In this document: one piece after another, positions 16,631 to 23,702 of the stretch | How the letters are laid out: each line of letters opens with the position of its first letter | Numbering within the stretch: the first letter of the stretch is position 1 | From: JBDTSW01 sp039930945 | GTDB lineage: Bacteria; Actinomycetota; Thermoleophilia; Solirubrobacterales; 70-9 | Assembly (NCBI GenBank): GCA_039930945.1 | Contig: JBDTSW010000022.1 | Span: 1 to 23,702 of the forward strand | Direction: 5' to 3' | DNA: 23,702 nucleotides | Position numbers and translations under genes: made by a program | Notes under the pieces: generated by a model | Told to the model about the DNA's origin: nothing | The model's input: only the letters and a program-made list of their open reading frames with translations | The model's database searches: none

Positions 16631-17020
16631 TCAGTCGGCGGCGAGCACCCCGGTGATGTCGAGCGTGGAGAGGACGCCCAGCGGATGGTCGTCGCCTCGG
16701 TCCACCACCACCAGGTGGGTCACCTGATGCTCGGTCATCAACTGCGCGGCGTGATCGAGCGATTCCGACGGCGCCACGGTGAGCAGCTCCGTTGCCGCGA
16801 TCTGGCCCGCGGTTCGTTCGTCGACGTCCTCGCCGGCGGCGGCGACCACGTCGATGTCGGTGACCACGCCCCAGGCGCGCTCGCTGACGCCGTCGAGGTC
16901 GGTGACCACGACCGAGTGGACCGAGTGCTCGGACATCATCCGCGCGACCGTTCGCAGCGGCGTCTCCGACCGGCAGCTGAGGGTGCCACGGCTCATCGCA
17001 TCTTCGACCTTCATATCCAT
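16631..17020 (-). CDS. Tandem CBS-domain protein
   Basis: 129 residues made of two CBS domains and nothing else. The first runs from KVEDAMSRGTLSCRSETPLRTVARMM to VVTDLDGVSERAWGVVTDIDVV, the second from LLTVAPSESLDHAAQLMTEHQVTHLVVVD to PLGVLSTLDITGVLA. Paired CBS domains form a cleft that binds adenine nucleotides (AMP, ATP, SAM), so a ligand-sensing role is likely; no output domain is attached. ATG 17020 is chosen over ATG 17014 because TAGCCT lies seven bases upstream of it. The frame is open far upstream, but that stretch is the shadow of the ABC ATPase gene. Possibly linked to the ParA gene 40 bases downstream. Confidence 0.85.
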   Translation of the reverse strand: MDMKVEDAMSRGTLSCRSETPLRTVARMMSEHSVHSVVVTDLDGVSERAWGVVTDIDVVAAAGEDVDERTAGQIAATELLTVAPSESLDHAAQLMTEHQVTHLVVVDRGDDHPLGVLSTLDITGVLAAD

Positions 17021-17027
17021 GGCTGCG

Positions 17028-17033
17028 AGGCTA
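17028..17033 (-). promoter_or_regulatory. Candidate -10 box for the CBS gene
   Basis: On the minus strand TAGCCT lies seven bases before ATG 17020 with no ribosome binding site, suggesting leaderless transcription. It shares the 54-base divergent gap with the ABC promoter candidate at 17060, which uses the same hexamer on the other strand. Confidence 0.45.
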
Positions 17034-17059
17034 CAGATGCGCCGGAGCCAGCGTATCCC

Positions 17060-17065
17060 TAGCCT
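17060..17065 (+). promoter_or_regulatory. Candidate -10 box for the ABC transporter operon
   Basis: TAGCCT lies nine bases before ATG 17075 (twelve before the second ATG at 17078). No Shine-Dalgarno sequence is present, so a leaderless or very short-leader mRNA is likely. No clear -35 box. Confidence 0.42.
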
Positions 17066-17074
17066 TCCGCGCCG

Positions 17075-17827
17075 ATGATGGACACGAACCATGAGGGCAG
17101 GGACGCACACGTCGTCGCCGGCCACGGCTTGACCAAGCGCTACGGCGAGGGCGAGGCTGCGGTCGACGCGCTGCGCGGCGTGGACTGCGGCTTCGCTCGC
17201 GGCAGCTTCACCGCGATCATGGGCCCCTCGGGCTCGGGCAAGTCGACGCTGCTGCACATCCTCGCCGGGCTCGAGCGGCCGACCACGGGGTGGGTGGAGA
17301 TCGCGGGGGCGCGGCTTGACGACCTTTCCGATCACGACCTCACGCTCCTGCGCCGGCACCAGGTCGGATTCATCTTCCAGAGCTACAACCTGCTTCCGGT
17401 CCTCACCGCCGAGGAGAACATCACGCTGCCGGTGACGATCGGTGGCGGCGAGCCCGACGTGCGGTGGGTGGAGACACTGCTGGAGACGATGCGGATCTCC
17501 GGGCGGCGGGAGCACCGGCCGGCCGAGCTGTCGGGCGGCGAGCAGCAGCGGGTCGCCGTGGCGAGGGCGCTGGTCAGACGTCCCGCGGTCGTCTTCGCCG
17601 ACGAGCCCACCGGCAACCTCGACTCTGCGGCGGGGCGCGAGATCCTCGAGCTCCTGCGTCGTGCAGTGGACGAGTTCGGGCAGACGATCGTGATGGTCAC
17701 CCACGACGCCTCCGCGGCGGCGGTGGCCGACCGCCTCCTGTTCCTCGCCGACGGCGAGATCGTCGATCAGCACCAGGGGCTGGGGGTCGAGGAGATCCTC
17801 GACCACCTCAAGGCCCTGCGGCAATGA
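17075..17827 (+). CDS. ABC transporter ATP-binding protein (MacB/LolD-like)
   Basis: 250-residue ABC ATPase. Walker A GPSGSGKST is at residues 50-58, Q-loop Gln102 in FIFQSYNLLPVLTAEEN, signature LSGGEQQRV (152-160), Walker B VVFADE (172-177), PTGNLDS D-loop region and switch His210. The FQSYNLLP and ADEPTGNLDS sequences mark the MacB/LolD/FtsE subfamily that drives FtsX-type permeases by mechanotransmission rather than classical import. The start could be ATG 17075 or 17078. Its stop overlaps the permease start (ATGA at 17824), giving a two-gene transporter operon. No periplasmic adaptor or two-component genes lie beside it, so the substrate (lipid, peptide, antimicrobial or wall hydrolase control) is unknown. 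Confidence 0.95.
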   Translation: MMDTNHEGRDAHVVAGHGLTKRYGEGEAAVDALRGVDCGFARGSFTAIMGPSGSGKSTLLHILAGLERPTTGWVEIAGARLDDLSDHDLTLLRRHQVGFIFQSYNLLPVLTAEENITLPVTIGGGEPDVRWVETLLETMRISGRREHRPAELSGGEQQRVAVARALVRRPAVVFADEPTGNLDSAAGREILELLRRAVDEFGQTIVMVTHDASAAAVADRLLFLADGEIVDQHQGLGVEEILDHLKALRQ

Positions 17828-20382
17828 CGGCGCTCGCTGTGCGCGGGATCGCGGAGCGCAAGCTGCGCTCGGCGCTGACCGCGGTCGCGGTCCTGTTGGG
17901 GGTGGCGATGATCACCGGCACCTACATCGAGACCGACCAGATTCGCAACGCCTTCGAGGACATCAGCGAGCAGTCGGTGGAGGGCATCGACGTGATCGTC
18001 ACGCCCGACGAGACCTTCACCTCCAGCTTCACCTCGGAGCCGACGACGGTCGACGCCCGCCTTGCCGGGCGGGTGCGGGGGGTCGACGGCGTGGCCGCGG
18101 CGGAGGGCCAGGTAACCGCCTTCGGCCGCCTGGTCGTGGATGGCAAGACGGTCGAGACCATGGGGGCGCCGGGGCTCGTGCTCGGCGCCTCGTCGGAGCG
18201 CTTCGATCCGAGCGAGATCGCCGCCGGGCGCAAGCCCGCCGCAGACAACGAGGCGGCCCTGCTCTCCCAGAACGCCGAGGACAACGGCATCGAGCTGGGC
18301 GACCGCATCGGGGTGACGACGCGACGCGGCGTCGCGCGGGTCACCGTGGTCGGCCTCTTCACCTTCGGCGAGGCCGGGTCGCTGGGTGGCACGACCGCCG
18401 TCGAGATGCCCGCGGCGCAGGTCCAGCGCCTGTTCGACCTGCGCGGCCGGTTCTCTTCGATCAGCGTGATCGGAGAGCTCGGGGTCGACCCCGGCGAGCT
18501 CTCCCGGCGGATCGAGGCCGTGCTGCCGGGCTCGGCGCGGGTCCAGACCGGCGAGGAGAACGCGCAGGAGTCGGCCGACGAGATCAACGACCAGATCGGA
18601 TCTTTCCTCACCCCGGCGCTGCTGGCGCTGGCGGGCGCGGCGGTCCTGGTCGGCGCCTTCATCATCTTCAACACCTTCTCGATCACGGTCACCCAGCGGA
18701 TGCGCGAGTTCGCGATGCTGCGGGCGCTCGGCGCGACCCGCCGCCAGGTGCTCGGGGTCGTGACCGGAGAGGCGCTCTTGGTGGGCATCATCGCCTCGGC
18801 CGCCGGGATCGGCGCAGGAGTCGGGTTCGCCAAGCTGCTCAACGCGCTCTTCGATGCGGTCGGCTTCGGCATCCCGCAGACCGGACTGGTCGTGGCGCCG
18901 CGGACGATCGTGATCGCCCTCGTGGTTGGCGTCGGCGTCACCCTCGCCGCGGCAATGGTCCCCGCGCTGCGGGCGACGCGGGTGCCCCCGGTGGCGGCGA
19001 TGTCAGGCGTCCCGCCCCGCGCGTCGGCACGCTCGCGGCGGCTCGCGGCGATCCTCACGGCCGTGCTCGCCGCCGCCGGCGCGGCGCTCACGGTGCAGGG
19101 TCTGTTCGGCTCGGGTCCGGCGACGAGCAAGCTCGGGGCGCTCGCCGGCGGGGCGATCTTCCTGTTCGTTGGGATCGCCCTCTCGGCGCGCTACGTCGTG
19201 CGTCCGCTCGCCGCCGTGATCGGGTATCCGATCGAGCGCGCCTTCGGCACGCCGGGCCGGCTCGCCCGCGAGAACGCCGAGCGCAACCCGGGCCGGACCG
19301 CGATCACCTCGGCGGCGCTGATGGTGGGCCTGGCCCTGGTGGTCTTCGTGGCCGTGTTCGCGGCCGCGCTCAAGTCGAGCATCGGCCGCCAGGTCGACGA
19401 GCTGATCAGGGCGGAGATCTTCGTCACCGGGGAGGACTTCCAGGCGATCCCGGCCGGCGCGGTCAAGGCCGCCGCCAACGTGCCCGGCGTCGAGGCTGCG
19501 GTGCCCACCCTGTTCGACCAGCTCGAAGTGAACGCAGAGAAGTCGAACGTCGTCACCGACCTGCTGGTCGGCGTCGATCCGTCCCGTCTGCCCGCGGTCT
19601 ACACGTTCGAATGGGTGGACGGCGACGACTCGTTGCTCGGTGAGCTGGGCCGAGGACAGACCCTGATCGAGGAGCAGTTCGCCAACGCCCACGACCTCGG
19701 GGTCGGCGACACCTACCGGGTGGAGTCGCCGTCGGGCGGGAGGGCGAAGCTGCGGGCGCTGGGCATATACCGAGACCCGACCATCCTTCAGGGGTCGATC
19801 GCGTCGCCCGCCACGCTGAGCTCGTTCTCGCCCGCCCGCGACCCGATCTTCGTGCTCGTCGCCGTGAGCGATTCGGCCGATGCAGCGCAGGTCGAGGCTG
19901 AGGTGACCAAGGCGCTCGGTCGCTTCCCCAGCGTGACCGTGGAGAGCCGGGCGGAGTACCAGGAGACGATCGAGAGCCGGCTCGACCAGATCGTCTACCT
20001 GCTCTACGCACTGCTGGCGATGAGCCTGGTGATCTCGCTGTTCGGGATCGCCAACAGCCTCTTCCTCTCGATCCACGAGCGCACCGGCGAGCTCGGCGTG
20101 CTGCGAGCGATCGGCGCCACCCGCGGCCAGCTGCGCCGCGTGATCCGCTACGAGAGCGTGATCACCTCGGTGATCGGGGGCCTGCTCGGGACCGTGGTGG
20201 GCGTCGGCTTCGCCTGGCTGGGGATCGAGTCGCTGTCGGAGTTCGGCTTCGGCCTCAGCATCCCGGTCGGCCAGCTGCTGGCGTTCCTGGCGCTCTCGGT
20301 CGTGGTCGGCGTGGTCGGCGCGATCGCGCCTGCCCGGCGTGCCTCGCGCGTCGACGTGCTCGACGCGCTCCACTACGAGTAG
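17824..20382 (+). CDS. FtsX/MacB-type ABC permease, ten predicted membrane segments
   Basis: 852-residue permease with a duplicated FtsX layout. Hydrophobic segments lie near residues 15-33, 262-285, 313-339, 360-382, 407-428, 437-459, 499-517, 723-748, 779-799 and 818-837. Two large extracytoplasmic domains fall between the first and second (about 35-258) and between the seventh and eighth (about 520-720). Both FtsX cores contain the hallmark MREFAMLRALGATRRQ (first) and TGELGVLRAIGATRGQ (second), followed by a cytoplasmic RATRVPPVAAM or RRASRVDVLDALHYE. The protein thus carries both halves that other systems encode on two chains. It is coupled to the ATPase by ATGA. Length and topology are normal for ten-segment members; the transported substrate is not evident. 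Confidence 0.92.
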   Translation: MTALAVRGIAERKLRSALTAVAVLLGVAMITGTYIETDQIRNAFEDISEQSVEGIDVIVTPDETFTSSFTSEPTTVDARLAGRVRGVDGVAAAEGQVTAFGRLVVDGKTVETMGAPGLVLGASSERFDPSEIAAGRKPAADNEAALLSQNAEDNGIELGDRIGVTTRRGVARVTVVGLFTFGEAGSLGGTTAVEMPAAQVQRLFDLRGRFSSISVIGELGVDPGELSRRIEAVLPGSARVQTGEENAQESADEINDQIGSFLTPALLALAGAAVLVGAFIIFNTFSITVTQRMREFAMLRALGATRRQVLGVVTGEALLVGIIASAAGIGAGVGFAKLLNALFDAVGFGIPQTGLVVAPRTIVIALVVGVGVTLAAAMVPALRATRVPPVAAMSGVPPRASARSRRLAAILTAVLAAAGAALTVQGLFGSGPATSKLGALAGGAIFLFVGIALSARYVVRPLAAVIGYPIERAFGTPGRLARENAERNPGRTAITSAALMVGLALVVFVAVFAAALKSSIGRQVDELIRAEIFVTGEDFQAIPAGAVKAAANVPGVEAAVPTLFDQLEVNAEKSNVVTDLLVGVDPSRLPAVYTFEWVDGDDSLLGELGRGQTLIEEQFANAHDLGVGDTYRVESPSGGRAKLRALGIYRDPTILQGSIASPATLSSFSPARDPIFVLVAVSDSADAAQVEAEVTKALGRFPSVTVESRAEYQETIESRLDQIVYLLYALLAMSLVISLFGIANSLFLSIHERTGELGVLRAIGATRGQLRRVIRYESVITSVIGGLLGTVVGVGFAWLGIESLSEFGFGLSIPVGQLLAFLALSVVVGVVGAIAPARRASRVDVLDALHYE

Positions 20383-20397
20383 GCGGGGAAACCTCGG

Positions 20398-20412
20398 CCG
20401 CGGTGACCGCGG
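20398..20412. promoter_or_regulatory. Perfect palindrome upstream of gltB, possible operator
   Basis: CCGCGGT-G-ACCGCGG is a perfect 7-1-7 palindrome ending eleven bases before the gltB -10 box. Its right half begins a direct repeat: TGACCGC at 20404-20410 recurs at 20414-20420, ten bases later, one helical turn. Both features would suit a regulator dimer, but GC-rich DNA yields such palindromes by chance. Confidence 0.35.
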
Positions 20413-20422
20413 ATGACCGCCG

Positions 20423-20428
20423 TATACT
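20423..20428 (+). promoter_or_regulatory. Candidate -10 box for gltB
   Basis: TATACT is a near-consensus -10 box. A transcript from about 20435 would have a ~57-base leader containing GGAGG (20480-20484) seven bases before GTG 20492. The best -35 match, GTGACC at 20403-20408, is only 14 bases upstream and overlaps the palindrome, so a repressor or activator may be involved. Confidence 0.5.
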
Positions 20429-20491
20429 TTCGCTCCGCTCTGTCCCCGTCGCGCGCCCGCTCGAAGAAGGCGCGGAACCGGAGGTTGAATA

Positions 20492-23400
20492 GTGCCGGCC
20501 ATCCCATCGAAGCGCTACTCGCCCGAGCTTGAGTGGCGACCGCTGGTCTCGCCCCCCAGCGTCAGCGACGACGATGCCTGCGCCATCTACGCGTCGGTTC
20601 GCAAGGACGCGACGCCAAGCCACGCGCCGGTCGCCCTCGCCCTGGCCAACCTGCAGAAGATGCTTCACCGCGCCGGCAACGTTGACGGCGAGGGGGACGG
20701 CTGCGGCGTCCTGGTCGACATCCCGCGCCAGATCTGGGCCGAGGAGGTCCGCGCCGGCGGGCACAACCCGGCGCTCGTGCTCGACGAGGGGTTCTGCGTC
20801 GCCCACATCTTCATCGAGCGCTCGCAGGACCTGGAGAAGGCCCAGCACGACGCGCGCGACGTTCTCGCCGCCGCCGGCTTCCGCATCCTCGCCGAGCGCG
20901 TCGGCAGGGTCGACTCGCAGGCGCTGGGGGCGACGGCGCGCGAGGAGGAGCCGCACTTCTGGCAGATCGCCGGCCTCGTCGCCGACTCGAAGCGATCGGC
21001 GGGGGCCTTCGACCTGATGATCGAGCTCGAGCGCGAGCTCGACTTCCACGTCCCCTCCTTCTCGGCGGCGACCTGCGTCTACAAGGTGATGGGCACGCCG
21101 AAGGTGCTTGGGGCCTACTACCCGGACCTTCGCGACGAGCGCTTCGAGACGATCGCCTGCTTCGGCCACAACCGCTACTCGACGAACACCTGGCCCTCGT
21201 TCCAGCGGGTGCAGCCGTTCTCGGTGCTCGGGCACAACGGCGAGATCAACACCATCGCCCAGCTGCGCCAGGAGGCGAGGATGCTGGGCGCCCCGATCCG
21301 GCCCGGCTCCTCCGACTCCCAGGACCTGAACCGCGTGATCGACACGCTGATCCGCCGCGAAGGCCTGTCGTTGGCGGAGGCGATGGAGATGGTCGTGCCG
21401 CCGATCGTCAACGAGATCCGCTCACTGCCATCCGACCTGCACGCCTTCTACATGTACCTTCGCCAGGCCATGGGCCCGTTCGCCCAGGGCCCGGTCGCGC
21501 TGATCGCCCGTCACCGCGAGGAGTGCGTGTTCTCGGCCGACGCCCTCGGCCTGCGCCCGCTGTGGAAGCTGGAGACGCCCGACGACTACATCTTCAGCTC
21601 CGAGCCCGGCGTGGTCAGCGTCCACGACATGGTCTCCGAGCCGCTGCCGCTGGGCCCGGGCGAGAAGTTCCTGGTCATGATCGACGCCGGCAAGCGCCAC
21701 TCGCGGCTGCACCAGCACCACCAGATGCAGCGCCTCGTCGCCCAGCGCTGGGCCGAGCGCACGGGCGGCAGGGTCGCCGCCTACGACCGCGCTCTGACGA
21801 CCGGCGGCCCGCTCGAGGGCTCCGAGATACCCGGCTACACCTCGGCCGGGCCGTCTGAGCCGATCAAGGTCGAGGATCGCGTCCTCGCCGGCTTCGGGTG
21901 GCAGCGCGACGACGTCAAGCTCTGCCAGCAGATGGCCTCCAACGGTGCCGAGCCGATCGGCTCGCTCGGCTACGACGGCGCCCTGGCCGCGCTCTCCCAG
22001 GAGCGCCAGAACCTCGCCGACTACTTCAAGGAGACGGTGGCCGTCGTCACCAACCCGGCGATCGACCGCGAGCGCGAGATGGAGCACTTCTCGGTCCGGT
22101 CGGTCTTCGGGCGACGCCCGTCGGTTCACGACCTCGCCACCGACACCGGCACCGTCGAGACATCGTTCCCGGTGATCCTCGGCGGCCATCACGACCTCGC
22201 CCCGCTCTCCGACTCGACCTACCGCAAGATCGCCCGCGACCACCAGACCTACCTGCTCGAGGACCTCTGGGAGGAGTTCCGCGACCGCGCCGCGGTGATC
22301 GACACGGCGCTGCTGGAGTCCGAGACCACGCGGGGGGCGATCGACCGGATCCGCCAGGAGGCGGTCAAGCACGTCACCCACGGCGCCGAGCTGATGGTCC
22401 TCACCGACCGCGTCGTCTACGACGGCGAGCGCCGCTACCTGGATCCGCACCTGGCGCTGTCGGCCGTCGATCAGGCGCTGAAGGCCTTCAAGGTCGGGCC
22501 GGGCGAGGGGAATCTGCGACGGCGGTGCTCGATCGTGCTGCGGTCAGGGGCGATCCGCAACGTCCACGACATGGTCCTCGCGCTCGGCATGGGCGCGAAC
22601 GGCGTCTGCCCCTACGTGATGGTCGAGGTGATCTGCGTTGACGACTACGGCGATGACGTCTCGAACCTCTGCGCGGCCCTGCGCAAGGGGATCGAGAAGG
22701 TGATCTCGACGATCGGCATCCACGAGGTTCGCGGCTACGCGCGCCAGTTCTCCTCGATCGGGGTCAGGCCTGAGCTGGCCGAGATCTTCCAGACGCAGGC
22801 GTTCGCCTCCTCGGACAACGGCGGGGTGGCGTTTGCGGACCTCGATTCGGATACCGACGCCCGGCACCAGATCCTCCGCGGCGACGAGGAGTCGAAGCCG
22901 TCCAAGACCTTCCGCTTCTACCCCAAGGTCTACAAGGCTGCGGTCGCCGCCGCCAACGGAACCGCGTCGTATGAGGAGTATTCGCAGAAGGTCCGCGACC
23001 TCGAGGCGCAGAGGCCGATCTCGATGCGCCACATCATGCGCCTGCGCTCCGACCGCGAGCCGATCGACCCGGACACGGTCGACGCCGGCGCGGGACATCA
23101 CGACTACCCGATCGTGATCTCCTCGATGAGCTTCGGCTCGCAGTCCGAGCCCGCTTTCCGCGCTTACGCCGAGGCGGCCAAGGCGACGAACATCCTCTGC
23201 GTCAACGGCGAGGGCGGCGAGATCCGCGACATGTACGGGCGCTACCGCAAGTGGCGCGGCCAGCAGGTCGCCTCCGGCCGGTTCGGGGTGTCGGCCGAGA
23301 TGCTCAACGCCTCCTATCTGGCCGAGATCAAGATCGGCCAGGGCGCAAAGCCCGGCGAGGGCGGCCACCTGCCGGGAAAGAAGGTCTCCGAGAAGGTCGC

Positions 23401-23702
23401 CGCGGCTCGAAACGCCTCGCCGGGCACCGACCTGATCTCGCCCTCCAACAACCACGACCTCTACTCGATCGAGGATCTCGCCGAGCTGATCGACGAGCTG
23501 AAGACGGTCAATCCCGACCTCCGCGTCTCGGTCAAGGTGCCGGTGGTGCCGAACATCGGCACGATCGGCCTCGGCATCGCCAAGGCCGGCGCCGACATCA
23601 TCACCCTGTCGGGGTTCGAGGGAGGTACCGGTGCGGCTCGCCAGCATGCGCTGCGCCACGTCGGGTTGCCCTCGGACATCGGCACGCGCCTGGTGCACCA
23701 GG
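20492..23702 (+). CDS. gltB: Glutamate synthase large subunit (divergent type), 5' part
   Basis: The first ~1070 residues are present and the frame is still open at the window end. Glutamate synthase moves the amide of glutamine to 2-oxoglutarate. An N-terminal class II glutaminase domain is visible: candidate nucleophile Cys30 in DDACAIYAS after a 29-residue propeptide, KMLHRAGNVDGEGDGCGVL, FGHNRYSTNTWPSFQ and LGHNGEINTI. The central domain follows, and from about residue 870 the FMN barrel: ISSMSFGSQSEPAF, NGEGGE, QVASGRFGV, GQGAKPGEGGHLPGKKV, HDLYSIEDLAELI and SGFEGGTGAA. Several motifs depart from the usual forms (CAIYA for CGVGF/CGFGL, HRAGN for HRGA, SPSNNHD for PPPHHD), so it belongs to a divergent subgroup. 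The start is GTG 20492, with GGAGG seven bases upstream. The Fe-S and C-terminal domains are outside the window. Confidence 0.9.
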   Translation, partial: MPAIPSKRYSPELEWRPLVSPPSVSDDDACAIYASVRKDATPSHAPVALALANLQKMLHRAGNVDGEGDGCGVLVDIPRQIWAEEVRAGGHNPALVLDEGFCVAHIFIERSQDLEKAQHDARDVLAAAGFRILAERVGRVDSQALGATAREEEPHFWQIAGLVADSKRSAGAFDLMIELERELDFHVPSFSAATCVYKVMGTPKVLGAYYPDLRDERFETIACFGHNRYSTNTWPSFQRVQPFSVLGHNGEINTIAQLRQEARMLGAPIRPGSSDSQDLNRVIDTLIRREGLSLAEAMEMVVPPIVNEIRSLPSDLHAFYMYLRQAMGPFAQGPVALIARHREECVFSADALGLRPLWKLETPDDYIFSSEPGVVSVHDMVSEPLPLGPGEKFLVMIDAGKRHSRLHQHHQMQRLVAQRWAERTGGRVAAYDRALTTGGPLEGSEIPGYTSAGPSEPIKVEDRVLAGFGWQRDDVKLCQQMASNGAEPIGSLGYDGALAALSQERQNLADYFKETVAVVTNPAIDREREMEHFSVRSVFGRRPSVHDLATDTGTVETSFPVILGGHHDLAPLSDSTYRKIARDHQTYLLEDLWEEFRDRAAVIDTALLESETTRGAIDRIRQEAVKHVTHGAELMVLTDRVVYDGERRYLDPHLALSAVDQALKAFKVGPGEGNLRRRCSIVLRSGAIRNVHDMVLALGMGANGVCPYVMVEVICVDDYGDDVSNLCAALRKGIEKVISTIGIHEVRGYARQFSSIGVRPELAEIFQTQAFASSDNGGVAFADLDSDTDARHQILRGDEESKPSKTFRFYPKVYKAAVAAANGTASYEEYSQKVRDLEAQRPISMRHIMRLRSDREPIDPDTVDAGAGHHDYPIVISSMSFGSQSEPAFRAYAEAAKATNILCVNGEGGEIRDMYGRYRKWRGQQVASGRFGVSAEMLNASYLAEIKIGQGAKPGEGGHLPGKKVSEKVAAARNASPGTDLISPSNNHDLYSIEDLAELIDELKTVNPDLRVSVKVPVVPNIGTIGLGIAKAGADIITLSGFEGGTGAARQHALRHVGLPSDIGTRLVHQ

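Noticed and set aside
17021..17824. Upstream extension of the CBS protein to 397 residues
   Set aside because: The added part lies wholly opposite the ABC ATPase gene and has no domain; a -10 box sits directly before ATG 17020.
20398..20412. Terminator of the ABC transporter operon at the palindrome
   Set aside because: A 7-1-7 palindrome has too short a loop for a hairpin terminator and no T-run follows; an operator is the better reading.

Overview
The window is GC-rich, gene-dense chromosomal DNA from what looks like a high-GC actinobacterium. Codons almost all end in G or C, genes are often coupled by 4-base ATGA/GTGA overlaps, GTG starts are common, and several genes have a -10 box only 7-9 bases before the start codon. 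The gene set and the C-terminal domain of the LCP protein recall class Thermoleophilia (Solirubrobacterales), but that placement is recalled, not computed. No mobile element, CRISPR array, tRNA or rRNA gene was seen.

Layout. 1-4444 (+): a cell-envelope/glycan operon with the 3' part of an LCP (LytR-CpsA-Psr) ligase, a UDP-glucose/GDP-mannose dehydrogenase, a nucleotidyltransferase and a bifunctional phosphoglucose/phosphomannose isomerase. 4463-10369: a carbon-metabolism block. A CaiB-type CoA transferase closely resembling mesaconyl-CoA C1-C4 transferase (mct) and a double-hotdog MaoC hydratase (mch) lie on the minus strand, divergent from a CitE-type CoA lyase that overlaps pyruvate phosphate dikinase (ppdK). 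10370-10725 is noncoding with a good terminator for ppdK. 10726-12156 (-): ahcY. 12215-14120 (+): a second nucleotidyltransferase coupled to two thioredoxin-fold genes. 14200-15084 (+): homoserine kinase thrB. 15356-17020 (-): CBS-domain protein, ParA ATPase and an NTF2-like protein. 17075-20382 (+): ABC ATPase plus FtsX-type permease. 20492-end (+): a divergent glutamate synthase large subunit, cut by the window end.

The most interesting points are two. First, mct/mch/citE/ppdK together suggest glyoxylate plus propionyl-CoA assimilation through C5 CoA esters to acetyl-CoA and pyruvate, as in the second cycle of the 3-hydroxypropionate bi-cycle, with ppdK then turning pyruvate into PEP. Second, an intergenic repeat family occurs here in three copies (14121-14192, 15084-15191, and inverted at 15218-15327). 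Its hairpin stems differ in sequence but keep pairing, and two copies form a large inverted pair between convergent genes. I do not recognise it as a named family.

All functions are read from motifs and recalled family features. No alignment, search or structure calculation was run.
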